Below are positions 33,681 to 41,945 of a stretch of 64,000 nt of DNA, piece by piece (the first letter of the stretch is position 1; each line of letters starts with the position of its first letter). The position numbers and the translations under genes are program-made. Source of the stretch: Nocardioides sp. CER19 (GTDB lineage: Bacteria; Actinomycetota; Actinomycetes; Propionibacteriales; Nocardioidaceae). The DNA lies in NCBI RefSeq assembly GCF_029846275.1, contig NZ_JARVWS010000004.1, forward strand, positions 124,001 to 188,000, read 5' to 3'. The notes under the pieces were generated by a model, which was given only the letters and a program-made list of their open reading frames with translations, searched no databases and was not told the DNA's origin.

Positions 33681-33958
33681 GCGACTCGACGAGCGGCAGC
33701 AAGCGCTACCTCATCGGCGGCGGTGCCGCTGCCTGCGCCGTCTGCTGCGCTCCCCCGATCCTCGCGCTGGTCGGGATCGCCGGAGCCGGCACCGTGGCGA
33801 CGATCGCGACCCTCGCCTTGGCCGGGCTGGTGTTCGCCCTGGTCGTCGCCGCGATCAGCGTGGCGACGTTCGTCGTGCGGAAGCGGCAGCGGGACCGGAC
33901 GTACACCGCGCTGGGATCGAGCCATCGCCGTGGCCCGCTCCTCGATCGCGACGCCTGA
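33677..33958 (+). CDS. Small MerT/MerF-like metal-transport membrane protein
   Basis: 93 residues with two membrane helices. The first contains CAVCCAPPILALVGIAGAG; a Cys-Cys pair in the first helix is the hallmark of MerT/MerF mercury importers, though the sequence is divergent and the second loop has no Cys pair. Tail basic (VRKRQRDR). Co-transcribed with the MerR gene. Metal could be Hg(II) or another thiophilic ion. Confidence 0.72.
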   Translation: MSDSTSGSKRYLIGGGAAACAVCCAPPILALVGIAGAGTVATIATLALAGLVFALVVAAISVATFVVRKRQRDRTYTALGSSHRRGPLLDRDA

Positions 33959-33991
33959 GCCGACACAGCGGAAGCCAGCGCGACGACCCCC

Positions 33992-34249
33992 TCACACGAC
34001 CACCAGGACGAGCAGGCCGCCGACGGCGACCGCGGCGACCAGCATCGCGAGGCCGAACTGCCGCCAGCCGGGCGCAGCGAGCGTCACCGCGATCGTCAGG
34101 CCCGCGAACACGGCGGTGAGCGCCAGGGCGACGTCCCAGGCGCCGTACGCCCAGACGGCGGAGACCAGCAGGCCACCAGCGACGCCGACGGCCGCCCCCG
34201 GCAGCGGGCCGGGCTGCTCTCCGTGCGGGTCGGGTGACGGGTCGTCCAC
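33992..34249 (-). CDS. Small hypothetical membrane protein
   Basis: 85 residues: short acidic Pro-rich N-terminus then three helices (AVGVAGGLLVSAVWAYGAW, VALALTAVFAGLTIAVTLAA, GLAMLVAAVAVGGLLVLVVV). GTG at 34249 is my choice; an upstream in-frame ATG at 34291 would add 14 residues. No family recognised. Resembles DUF6113-type small actinobacterial proteins only in size. Confidence 0.6.
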   Translation of the reverse strand: MDDPSPDPHGEQPGPLPGAAVGVAGGLLVSAVWAYGAWDVALALTAVFAGLTIAVTLAAPGWRQFGLAMLVAAVAVGGLLVLVVV

Positions 34250-34302
34250 GCATCCAGCGTCCCACCCGCCCACCGACGTCGGCACGGACACCGCCGCCGC
34301 GG

Positions 34303-34460
34303 CTGCGCGAACAGGTCATCGCCCTCAACCCCACCTGCGTCTTCGCCCACTGCCACCGACCCGCCGACGACCTCGACCTCGACCACATCCGCGAGCACGA
34401 CCGCGGTGGCGAAACCAGTTCCGAGAATCTCGCCCCACTCCACCGACCTTCGAGACACCG
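34303..34460 (+). pseudogene. Remnant of 13E12/DUF222-type HNH endonuclease
   Basis: LREQVIALNPTCVFAHCHRP, then DLDHIREHDRGGETSSENLAPL, is the HNH tail of the 13E12 repeat / DUF222 family (Cys-Cys zinc clamp, catalytic DxDH). The upstream DUF222 domain is missing and the sequence departs from the family after APL (expected CRRHHR). Only ~50 residues are left, with no start signal. Confidence 0.65.
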
Positions 34461-34500
34461 GCTGACTCCTCCCCGGCGCTTATGCGAGCATCGCGAAGTC

Positions 34501-34620
34501 GCCTCCGACCTCGTGGCGCTCACCTTCGATGCCCGTGACCCGCACGCGCTCGCCGACTTCTGGCCCGGCCTGCTGCGCGGGGCACGGACCGAGGGCACGC
34601 GCGGATCGGTCGCGCCGCTA
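34501..34620 (+). pseudogene. Remnant of a VOC/glyoxalase-like gene (N-terminal end)
   Basis: SDLVALTFDARDPHALADFW, followed by PGLL, is the first strand-helix unit of glyoxalase-like VOC proteins, which normally run about 120-240 residues. The similarity ends after ~30 residues and the frame runs into the promoter of the racemase gene. In the same frame as the HNH remnant, so two gene stubs are joined. Confidence 0.5.
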
Positions 34621-34631
34621 GTGTGCGACCA

Positions 34632-35327
34632 GTGAGGAAGATCGGACTTCTCGGCGGGATGAGCTGGGAGAGCTCCGCGCTCTACTACCGGCTCGTCAAC
34701 GAGGGCGTTCGTGACCGCCTCGGCGGTCTGCACTCGGCGGTGTGCGTGATGGGTTCCGTCGACTTCGCCGAGATCGAGCGACTCCAGGTCTCCGGTGAGT
34801 GGACCCAGGCGGGCGAGCTCCTGGCCGACGAGGCACGCGGCCTGGTGGCCGCCGGGGCCGAGTGCGTCGTGCTGTGCACGAACACCATGCACAAGGTCGC
34901 GCCGACGATCGAGAACGCCGTCGACGTACCACTGATCCACCTCGTCGACGTCACCGCCGCGGCGGTCAAGGAGGCGGGACTGCGACGCGTGGCGCTCCTC
35001 GGGACCCGCTTCACGATGGAGGAGTCGTTCTACCGCGACAGGATGGCGGCGTACGGCGTCGACACGATGGTGCCGGACGCCGACGAGCGCACGGTCGTCA
35101 ACGACGTGATCTACGACGAGCTGGTCGTCGGTGTCGTCGACGACGCCGCGCGGGCGGCGTACCGCCGGATCATCGATCGCCTCGCGCACGCCGGAGCGGA
35201 AGGCGTCATCCTCGGCTGCACGGAGATCGAGCTGCTCATCGCGCAGGACGACTCGCCCGTCCCGGTCTTCGCGTCCACGGCCCTGCATGCCGAGGCCGCC
35301 GTCGACTTCGCACTCAGCTCGGCGTGA
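34632..35327 (+). CDS. Aspartate/glutamate racemase-family protein
   Basis: 231 residues. Begins RKIGLLGGMSWESSALYYRL, the usual N-terminus. Catalytic cysteines are in VVLCTNTMHKVAP (about 79) and GVILGCTEIELLI (about 194), with the following Thr/Glu. Interconverts L/D-Asp or Glu, or acts on hydantoins. Start GTG 34632 fits a leaderless message with TAGTGT at 34619-34624; an in-frame GTG at 34623 lies inside that box and is less likely. Confidence 0.94.
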   Translation: MRKIGLLGGMSWESSALYYRLVNEGVRDRLGGLHSAVCVMGSVDFAEIERLQVSGEWTQAGELLADEARGLVAAGAECVVLCTNTMHKVAPTIENAVDVPLIHLVDVTAAAVKEAGLRRVALLGTRFTMEESFYRDRMAAYGVDTMVPDADERTVVNDVIYDELVVGVVDDAARAAYRRIIDRLAHAGAEGVILGCTEIELLIAQDDSPVPVFASTALHAEAAVDFALSSA

Positions 35328-35328
35328 C

Positions 35329-35342
35329 TAGAACGTGTTCTA
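35329..35342. promoter_or_regulatory. KstR-like operator upstream of the KstR-like gene
   Basis: TAGAACGTGTTCTA, fitting the KstR consensus TnnAACnnGTTnnA with AGAAC/GTTCT arms. It directly follows the racemase stop and precedes the TetR -10 (TAGCAT, 35351-35356), fitting autorepression. A degenerate second half-site AGAACGTG follows at 35343-35350. Confidence 0.8.
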
Positions 35343-35408
35343 AGAACGTGTAGCATGTGTCTCGCACCCGGCCGGGCACGGGTGACGGCGACGGCGGGCG
35401 GAGGACAC

Positions 35409-36020
35409 GTGGCGATCGGGTCAGCGACGAGCAAGCAGGAGCGCAGCAGCGGTTCACCCGCCCAGCGGGAGCGCCGCACGCGGATGCTGGACGCGACGAT
35501 CGGGCTCGCCTCGGAGGGCGGCTTCGACGCGGTCCAGATGCGTGAGGTGGCCGAGCGGGCCGACGTCGCGCTCGGCACGCTCTACCGCTACTTCCCCTCG
35601 AAGATCCACCTGCTCGTCGCGGCGCTCTACCGCGAGCTCGAGACGACCGAGGCCCGCACCGCGACGCGGGCCACCCCGGGCGACACCCCGCACGAGCGGG
35701 TGATGTTCATGCTGAGCAGGATGACCCGAGGCTTGCAGAAGCAGCCCCAGCTCACCGAGGCGCTGGTGCGGGCGTTCATGTTCGCCGACGCCACGGTGTC
35801 TGACGAGATCCACTCGGTCGGCATGCGGCTCACGACCATGATCTCCCGCGCCATCGCCGGCGATCCGGAGCACGACGAGGCCACCGACGAGGAGGCGGCG
35901 ATCATCCGGATCATCGCCGACGTCTGGCTGGCCGCCCTCGTGAGCTGGGTGACAGGACGGACATCGGCAGCCGAGGTGGAGCGCTCCGTCGACGTCGCGG
36001 TCGGGCTGTTGCTCCCCTAG
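35409..36020 (+). CDS. TetR-family regulator, KstR-like
   Basis: 203 residues. RMLDATIGLASEGGFDAVQM, then ADVALGTLYRYFPSKIHLLV, closely follow the mycobacterial KstR helix-turn-helix, and LTEALVRAFMFADATVSDEI the ligand domain. KstR represses sterol-degradation genes and is released by a cholestenoyl-CoA. The start is GTG 35409, with GGAGG four bases upstream; ATG 35355 overlaps the likely -10 and is improbable. A perfect KstR-type palindrome lies upstream. No sterol genes are in the window, so orthology needs proof. Confidence 0.9.
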   Translation: MAIGSATSKQERSSGSPAQRERRTRMLDATIGLASEGGFDAVQMREVAERADVALGTLYRYFPSKIHLLVAALYRELETTEARTATRATPGDTPHERVMFMLSRMTRGLQKQPQLTEALVRAFMFADATVSDEIHSVGMRLTTMISRAIAGDPEHDEATDEEAAIIRIIADVWLAALVSWVTGRTSAAEVERSVDVAVGLLLP

Positions 36021-36079
36021 CCGCCAGAGGAGTGCGTAGCGCCCACCGCTCACCGCTCACCGCTCATCGCGATGCCGCC

Positions 36080-36562
36080 TCATGCTCCTCGGCCCGGCGG
36101 CGCGGACATCTTGCGGTGGTCCCAGCTCGCGACGTGCTCGGGCTCGACGATCACACCGACCCGCTTGCGCGCCTGCTGGGCGACGATCTCCTCGCCGAGC
36201 TCGCCGGTGTCGACGCCGCCGGCCATCACCGCGAGGACCTGGGCACCGAGAGCGCGTACGTCGTCGTAGTCCTCGACGAGGACGGCTCGGCCACGGATGC
36301 TGACGCCGCGCAGCTCGAAGTAGTCGTCACCGTCTTCGACCAGGCAACTGATCCGTGGATCGCGCCGCAGGTTGACGATCTTCTGCGACGAGCCGTAGGT
36401 CCAGAACGCGATGCGGCCCTTGTCCAGGACGTAGAACAAGGTGGTCAGGTGCGGCTCGCCGCCCGGTCCCACGGTCGCCACCTGTACCTTCCTGCGGTTG
36501 CGGAGGAGCTCCTCCGTCTCCTCGTCGGTCAGCCGGACGCCCTGTCGTCCTCGCGCACTCAT
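36080..36562 (-). CDS. PPOX-class (F420/FMN) oxidoreductase-like protein
   Basis: 160 residues of the split-barrel pyridoxamine-phosphate-oxidase fold: VQVATVGPGGEPHLTTLFYV, KGRIAFWTYGSSQKIVNLRR and DYFELRGVSIRGRAVLVED. Actinobacterial relatives bind F420 or FMN. GGAG lies five bases before the ATG. A KstR-type palindrome at 36586-36599 overlaps the predicted transcription start, suggesting control by the nearby KstR-like protein and hence a role in oxidising a sterol-like or lipid substrate (inference). Confidence 0.9.
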   Translation of the reverse strand: MSARGRQGVRLTDEETEELLRNRRKVQVATVGPGGEPHLTTLFYVLDKGRIAFWTYGSSQKIVNLRRDPRISCLVEDGDDYFELRGVSIRGRAVLVEDYDDVRALGAQVLAVMAGGVDTGELGEEIVAQQARKRVGVIVEPEHVASWDHRKMSAPPGRGA

Positions 36563-36585
36563 CGATCTCCACTCTTCTCCGCAAC

Positions 36586-36599
36586 CAGAACACGTTCTA
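36586..36599. promoter_or_regulatory. KstR-like operator before PPOX gene
   Basis: CAGAACACGTTCTA: AGAAC-AC-GTTCT core with one outer base differing from TnnAACnnGTTnnA. It sits 24 bases upstream of the PPOX ATG and next to a minus-strand TACGGT -10, well placed for repression. Confidence 0.7.
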
Positions 36600-36668
36600 C
36601 CGTACCGGAACCGTGAACCCTGCCGCATGCCCTCGCAGCGGCGGCGGGGCCCGTGGGACGCTGCTGCC

Positions 36669-37103
36669 ATGCGGTTCGTGCTGAACGTGTTGTGGCTGGT
36701 GCTCTCCGGGATCTGGTTGAGCATCGGCTACGTGATCGCCGGTGTCCTGCTGTGCCTCACGATCATCGGGATCCCCTTCGGGATCGCTGCCTTCCGGATC
36801 GCCAACTACGCGCTCTGGCCGTTCGGGCGCACGATCATCCGGACCGAGAGCGCGGGCGTCGCGTCGGCGATCGGCAACGTGCTCTGGTTCGTCCTGGCCG
36901 GCCTCTGGCTGGCCATCGCTCATGCGCTGAGCGGAGTCGCGCTGTGCGTGACGATCATCGGGATCCCGCTCGGGATCGCGAACTTCAAGATGATCCCGGT
37001 GTCGCTGCTGCCCCTCGGTCGGACCATCGTCGACAACGACGACCTGCGGGCTGCCTACACCGCGGGGCCCTATCCCCGGCAGCCGGGGCAAGGCACCATG
37101 TGA
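36669..37103 (+). CDS. YccF-domain (DUF307) membrane protein
   Basis: 144 residues with two YccF repeats, each a hydrophobic stretch plus CLTIIGIPFGIAAFRIANYALWPFGRT or CVTIIGIPLGIANFKMIPVSLLPLGRT. Three to four helices. Function unknown. The last codon is ATG and the stop overlaps the protease GTG, so both are probably co-translated. Confidence 0.92.
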   Translation: MRFVLNVLWLVLSGIWLSIGYVIAGVLLCLTIIGIPFGIAAFRIANYALWPFGRTIIRTESAGVASAIGNVLWFVLAGLWLAIAHALSGVALCVTIIGIPLGIANFKMIPVSLLPLGRTIVDNDDLRAAYTAGPYPRQPGQGTM

Positions 37104-38149
37104 CCGTGAAGATCTCGGGCACCTGGCCCTGGCTCGTCGCCCTGGTGGTGGCCGCGCTCCTGGGCGGCGGCATCGGGGCCGCCACCGTGCTGGCGGTCCA
37201 CGACGACCCGGGGACGTGCTCCACGGTGTCGGTGGCCTCCGACGTGCTCCCGTCGGTCGTCACCGTCGAGGTGACCAGGCCGGACGGCGCGGGCGGCAAC
37301 GGCACCGGGGCCGTCTACCGCTCGGGCGGCTACGTCCTCACCAACGAGCACGTGGTCTCCGACGCGGTCGGCGGGCAGGCGACGATGATCGTGCGCTACG
37401 ACGACGGCTCCACCTCGCCCGCGACCATCGTGGGCGTCGACGTCGCCACCGACCTGGCCGTGGTCAAGGCCGCCGACGGCGCCAAGGGCCGGCCGGTCCT
37501 GAGCACCGGCAACTCCGACGCGCTCGACGTCGGCCAGCCCGTCATCGCCCTGGGCGCGCCGCTGGGTCTGTCCAACACCGTGACGAGCGGGATCGTGAGC
37601 GCGCTCGGCCGCTACGTCCCGGTGCCGTCGGGCACCGGCCGCACCGCCCACCTCCTGGACGCCATCCAGACCGACGCCTCGATCAACCCCGGCAACAGCG
37701 GCGGTCCGCTCGTCGACTGCGCCGGCCAGCAGGTCGGCGTCAACTCGGCGATCAGCACGGTCCCGAACGCCGAGGGCACCGCCGGTGGCGGCAGCGTCGG
37801 CCTCGGCTTCGCCATCCCGATGACGATCGCGGGACCGATCGCCCGACAGCTCATCTCCACCGGCCGCGCCGACCACCCGGTCATCGGGCTGGCCGCGCAC
37901 CCGGTGACCAGCACGGAGGGCGGCCGACCGGAGGGCCTCGCCGTCACCGACCTCCTCCCCGGCGGGCCGGCCGCGAGCGCCGGCCTCGCCGTCGGCGACG
38001 TCATCACCCAGATCAACGGCGCCCCGGCGGTGAGCACCGAGCAGCTCGTCCTCGTGAGCCTGCGGCACGAGCCGGGCGACACCGTGACGCTCACCTACCG
38101 ACGCGGCGGGAGCGAGCACACCGCGAAGGTCACCCTGGGCGCACCCTGA
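37100..38149 (+). CDS. HtrA/DegP-type S1C serine protease with PDZ domain
   Basis: 349 residues. One N-terminal membrane helix anchors it, then a trypsin-like domain: His in YVLTNEHVVSD, Asp in DVATDLAVVKA and Ser in GNSGGPLVD; then one PDZ domain with GLAVGDVITQINGAPA. Expected outside the membrane, degrading or sensing misfolded exported protein. GTG 37100 has AAGG six bases upstream and overlaps the YccF stop as GTGA; GTG 37106 is an alternative. Confidence 0.95.
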   Translation: MTVKISGTWPWLVALVVAALLGGGIGAATVLAVHDDPGTCSTVSVASDVLPSVVTVEVTRPDGAGGNGTGAVYRSGGYVLTNEHVVSDAVGGQATMIVRYDDGSTSPATIVGVDVATDLAVVKAADGAKGRPVLSTGNSDALDVGQPVIALGAPLGLSNTVTSGIVSALGRYVPVPSGTGRTAHLLDAIQTDASINPGNSGGPLVDCAGQQVGVNSAISTVPNAEGTAGGGSVGLGFAIPMTIAGPIARQLISTGRADHPVIGLAAHPVTSTEGGRPEGLAVTDLLPGGPAASAGLAVGDVITQINGAPAVSTEQLVLVSLRHEPGDTVTLTYRRGGSEHTAKVTLGAP

Positions 38150-38285
38150 CCGGTCGAGGTGCGTCGGCGCTGGTCGAGGTGCGAGGAGCGCTGGCGACGA
38201 GCCTCGAAGCCGAGCCGATCAAAGCGCGAACCTCCACCAGCGAACCTTCATGGTCGCTTCATTCGGCGCTGCCTACGGTCCAGCC

Positions 38286-39038
38286 ATGCGCTGCGTCATC
38301 GTCGTCCCCACCTTCAACGAGGCCGCCACCGTCAAGACGCTGATCAACACGGTCGGCGCCGTCCGGCGGACCATGACGGACGCGACCGTCGACGTCCTCG
38401 TCGTCGACGACAACAGCCCGGACGGCACCGGCGACCTGGTACGGCGTCATCGCGCGTTCGGCGAGTGGCTGCACCTGCTCCCCCGTATCTCCAAGGACGG
38501 GCTCGGGGCCGCCTACCGGGCCGGCTTCGCGGCCGGGGTGGCCGACGGCTACGACGCCGTGGTCCAGATGGACGCCGACGGCTCGCACCCCGCCGCCGAG
38601 ATCCCCGCGATGATCGCCCTGCTGGAACGCCACGACATCGTGGTGGGCTCTCGCTACGTCGCTGGTGGCGCGACGGAGAACTGGCCGGCGCAGCGCCGGC
38701 TGCTCTCCTGGGCCGCCAACTCCTACGCACGCGGCGTGCTCGGCCTGCACACGCGCGACGCGACGTCCGGCTTCCGGGCGTGGCGGACCTCGGCGCTGGT
38801 CGCCGCCGGGGTACTGGACACGACGTCCAACGGCTATGGCTTCCAGGTCGAGAACACCTGGCGCGCCGAGCGGCTCGGGCTGCGCGTCTGCGAGCACCCC
38901 ATCACGTTCGTCGAGCGGACGGCCGGCGCATCGAAGATGAGCCCCGAGGTCGCCCGCGAGGCGGCCGTCCTCGTCCTCCGCTGGCGGCTCGCCGAGCTGC
39001 GCGGGCAGCGGCCGGTCCCGAGGGAAGCGACCGCATGA
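38286..39038 (+). CDS. GT2 polyprenol-phosphate mannosyltransferase-like
   Basis: 250 residues, single GT-A domain: CVIVVPTFNEAATVKTLI, VVDDNSPDGTG, QMDADGSHPAAEIPAM (DxD) and GSRYVAGG. This is the DPM1/Ppm1 group that makes polyprenyl-phosphate-mannose from GDP-mannose. No membrane domain. TACGGT ends six bases before the ATG (leaderless), and the stop overlaps the next gene (ATGA), heading a three-gene glycolipid cassette. Confidence 0.93.
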   Translation: MRCVIVVPTFNEAATVKTLINTVGAVRRTMTDATVDVLVVDDNSPDGTGDLVRRHRAFGEWLHLLPRISKDGLGAAYRAGFAAGVADGYDAVVQMDADGSHPAAEIPAMIALLERHDIVVGSRYVAGGATENWPAQRRLLSWAANSYARGVLGLHTRDATSGFRAWRTSALVAAGVLDTTSNGYGFQVENTWRAERLGLRVCEHPITFVERTAGASKMSPEVAREAAVLVLRWRLAELRGQRPVPREATA

Positions 39039-41188
39039 GACGGTCGCACGCCTGGGCCCGGCTCCGGTTCGTCGCGTCGTGGCTCGTCGCGCTCGCACTC
39101 GTCGGCGTCGGTCTCCCGCGTGCGGTCGACCTCTCCTGGCACGGCGTGATGCCGGTGCTGCGCGGCATCCACTGGCCGGCGGCGCTCGCCCTGACGGCGC
39201 TGTGGCTGGTCGGGCTGTTCGTCCACTCGTTCGTCCTCACGGCGGCGGCGCCGAGCCTCACGCACCGCCGCGCCCTCACCCTCAACGTCACCGGTAGCGC
39301 GATCTCCAACGTGGTCCCCCTCGGCGGTGCCGCCGGCGTCGAGCTCAACCGCCGGATGATGCGGGCCTGGGGCATCGACGCGCGGGCGTTCACCGGCTAC
39401 ACGTTCCTCACGAACCTGTGGGACGTGGGCGCCAAGCTCCTCCTGCCCGTCGTGGGCGTGATCGCCCTCGAGCGCGCGGGCGAGGCGGTCACACCGCAGC
39501 TGCGCACCGCGTCACTGCTCGCGGGCGTCACCTTCGCCGGCCTGGTCGCCGTCGCGGCGACGCTGCTGGCCAGCCTGCGGGGCGCCGTCGCACTCGGCCG
39601 TGCCGGCGAGTGGGTCGCGCGCCCCGCGTTGCGTCTCCTCGGGAAGCACCCCGAGCTCGACCTGTCCGCCGCCCTCCTCGACATCCGCAACGAGTGCGTC
39701 GGGCTGGTCGGGCGCGGCTGGCTGCGGATGTCGGCCGGGATCATCGGCTACGTCGCGCTGCAGGGCCTCCTCCTCGGCTTCTGCCTCCACCTGACCGGCG
39801 CCGGCACCACCTGGGCCGAGGTGCTGGCCGGGTTCGCGGTCGAACGCATGCTGACGGTCGTCCCGATCACTCCTGGCGGCGTCGGCATCGCCGACCTGGG
39901 CCTGGTCGCGGTGCTGCTGGCCCTCGGCGGGGACCCGGCCGGCGTGACCGCCGCCGCGGTGCTCTACCGCGCCTTCGTCTTCGCCGTCGAGATCCCCGTC
40001 GGTGGGGGCGCGCTCGGTCTCTGGCTGCTGGGCCAGCGGCTGACCGCGCACCGCCCCGCGGCGTACGCCCGGGATCCTGGAGGCAGGCGCCGCGTCGTCC
40101 ACGTCACCGACGTCTTCCTCCCGCGCCTGGGGGGCATCGAGACGCACGTCGACGACCTGGCGCGACACCAGCGCGCCCAGGGTCTGGAGGTGGACGTGCT
40201 CACGCCGACGGCGGCCGGCGAGGCCGACCCGCCGTGGGTGCGCCGCCTGTCGGTCGCCGCCGCGCGCCGGGCCGTCACCGACTACGACGTCGTGCACGTC
40301 CACGTCTCGATGTTCTCGCCGTACGCCGTCGGGGTGGCTCGCGCCGCCATGTCGGCGGGCATCCCGACCCTCCTGACCGTCCATTCGATGTGGCTGGGGG
40401 CCGGCGGCATCCTCAGGCTCGCCGCCCTCGCGGGAGTGCGGCGCTGGCCGGTGGCGTGGTCGGCGGTCAGCGACGCCGCTGCCGAGAGCTTCCGGCGGTC
40501 CCTGGGCACCGTCGATGTGGCCGTGCTGCCGAACGCGATCGACGTGGCCGCCTGGGGCGCCCGGCCGCCGGACCGCGAGCCGTCGGACGGCCCGGTCACC
40601 GTCGTGAGCGTCATGCGGCTGATGCGACGCAAGCGCCCGCTCCAGCTCCTCGCCCTGTTCCGTCGGGTGCGCCGGCTGGCGCCCGATGACGACGTCCGCC
40701 TCGTCATCGTCGGAGACGGCCCGCTCCGGCCGCGGATGGAGCGGTACGTCCGCCGGCACGACCTCGGCCGGCAGGTCCGCATCACCGGTCGCATCCCCCG
40801 TGCCGAGGTCCTCGACCAGCTGCGGGCGGCCTCGCTCTACGTCGCGCCCGCGCCGAAGGAGTCGTTCGGCATCGCCGCGCTGGAGGCACGCTGTGCGGGG
40901 CTCCCGGTCGTCGCCAACAGGCGCAGCGGCGTCGGCGAGTTCGTCCGCGACCGGGTGGACGGCGTACTGGTCGCCGACGACGCCGAGATGGCCGTCGCCC
41001 TCGCCGACCTGGTCCGAGACGCCGACCTGCGCGCCCGGATGACGGCGCACAACCGACGCGTCGCCCCGCGCTTCGACTGGAGCGACGTCCTCGAGCGCAC
41101 CGAGGCGCTCTACCAGGAGGCGGCGGAGCGCGCCGCACGCGCCCCCGAGCCGACCGTCGTCCCGGGCCGGCTGGCCGCCCGAGCGTGA
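39035..41188 (+). CDS. Fusion of UPF0104/LPG-synthase-TM-type membrane domain and GT4 glycosyltransferase
   Basis: 717 residues in one frame. Residues 1-345: a seven/eight-helix UPF0104 (YbhN-like) domain with NVVPLGGAAGVELNRRMMRA and VVPITPGGVGIADLGLVAVL. From ~350 to 700: a GT-B glycosyltransferase of family 4: HVTDVFLPRLGGIETHVDDL, HVHVSMFSPYAVG, VSVMRLMRRKRPLQLL, VIVGDGPLRPRM, and the nucleotide-sugar EX7E-like APAPKESFGIAALEA. A potential lipid-flippase/glycosyltransferase in one protein. Overlaps the GT2 by 4 bp and the PIG-L gene follows after 7 bp. Confidence 0.93.
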   Translation: MRRSHAWARLRFVASWLVALALVGVGLPRAVDLSWHGVMPVLRGIHWPAALALTALWLVGLFVHSFVLTAAAPSLTHRRALTLNVTGSAISNVVPLGGAAGVELNRRMMRAWGIDARAFTGYTFLTNLWDVGAKLLLPVVGVIALERAGEAVTPQLRTASLLAGVTFAGLVAVAATLLASLRGAVALGRAGEWVARPALRLLGKHPELDLSAALLDIRNECVGLVGRGWLRMSAGIIGYVALQGLLLGFCLHLTGAGTTWAEVLAGFAVERMLTVVPITPGGVGIADLGLVAVLLALGGDPAGVTAAAVLYRAFVFAVEIPVGGGALGLWLLGQRLTAHRPAAYARDPGGRRRVVHVTDVFLPRLGGIETHVDDLARHQRAQGLEVDVLTPTAAGEADPPWVRRLSVAAARRAVTDYDVVHVHVSMFSPYAVGVARAAMSAGIPTLLTVHSMWLGAGGILRLAALAGVRRWPVAWSAVSDAAAESFRRSLGTVDVAVLPNAIDVAAWGARPPDREPSDGPVTVVSVMRLMRRKRPLQLLALFRRVRRLAPDDDVRLVIVGDGPLRPRMERYVRRHDLGRQVRITGRIPRAEVLDQLRAASLYVAPAPKESFGIAALEARCAGLPVVANRRSGVGEFVRDRVDGVLVADDAEMAVALADLVRDADLRARMTAHNRRVAPRFDWSDVLERTEALYQEAAERAARAPEPTVVPGRLAARA

Positions 41189-41195
41189 GACACCG

Positions 41196-41945
41196 ATGTC
41201 GACGATCGTCTCCCTGCACGCCCACCCCGACGACGAGGCCCTGCTGACCGGCGGCTGGCTCGCCCAGCGCGCCGCCGCCGGCGACCGCGTCGTGCTGGTG
41301 TTCGCCACCGACGGCGACGCCGGCCTCACCGCCCCCGCCCACGGCCCCGCTTCCCTTGGGGTCGTACGCCGCGCCGAGGCGCACGCCTCCGGGCGAGCCC
41401 TCGGCGCGGCTCGGGTGGTCTGGCTCGGGTACGCCGACTCGGGCATGGCCGACTCACCCACCTCGGGCCCGGGCCGGCTGGTGGACGCCGACGTCGCCGA
41501 GGCCGCCCGTGCCGTGGCCGCGATCCTCGACGAGGAGGACGCCGACGTCCTCACCGGCTACGACCCGCACGGCGGCTACGGACATCCGGACCACGTCCGG
41601 GTCCACCGCGTCGCTCGCACGGCCCAGCAGCTGGCCCGCCGACGGCCGGCGCTCCTCGAGGCGACGATCGACCGGACGTGGCTGCTCCGGGTCGTGCGGG
41701 TGCTGCGACCCTTCGCGCGGCTGCTGCCCGGCCTCACGCTGCCGGGCCGCGACGTCTACACCGCGCGTGCCGACGTCTCGCTGGCGGTCGACGTCACCGG
41801 CCAGCTCGACGCCAAGCGGGCCGCGCTCGCCGCGCACGCGACCCAGGCCGGCGGCGGGGTGCGCACGGTGCGCTTGCTCCTCACGCTTCCCCGTCCGTTG
41901 GCCCGACGCGTACTGGGGACGGAGTGGTTCCTCGTCGTTCCGTAG
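41196..41945 (+). CDS. PIG-L family deacetylase
   Basis: 249 residues with the zinc site AHPDDE at 9-14 and GYGHPDHVRVHR near 127-138. The family removes acetyl from N-acetylglucosamine or related groups on lipids, thiols or antibiotics (MshB, GlcNAc-PI de-N-acetylase). In this cassette it probably trims an N-acetyl-sugar on a lipid carrier. The C-terminal 20 residues overlap a convergent transporter by 65 bp. Confidence 0.93.
   Translation: MSTIVSLHAHPDDEALLTGGWLAQRAAAGDRVVLVFATDGDAGLTAPAHGPASLGVVRRAEAHASGRALGAARVVWLGYADSGMADSPTSGPGRLVDADVAEAARAVAAILDEEDADVLTGYDPHGGYGHPDHVRVHRVARTAQQLARRRPALLEATIDRTWLLRVVRVLRPFARLLPGLTLPGRDVYTARADVSLAVDVTGQLDAKRAALAAHATQAGGGVRTVRLLLTLPRPLARRVLGTEWFLVVP

Noticed and set aside
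36676..36689. TGAACGTGTTG resembling a KstR half-palindrome
   Set aside because: Within the YccF coding start and lacks the flanking T and A; not an operator.
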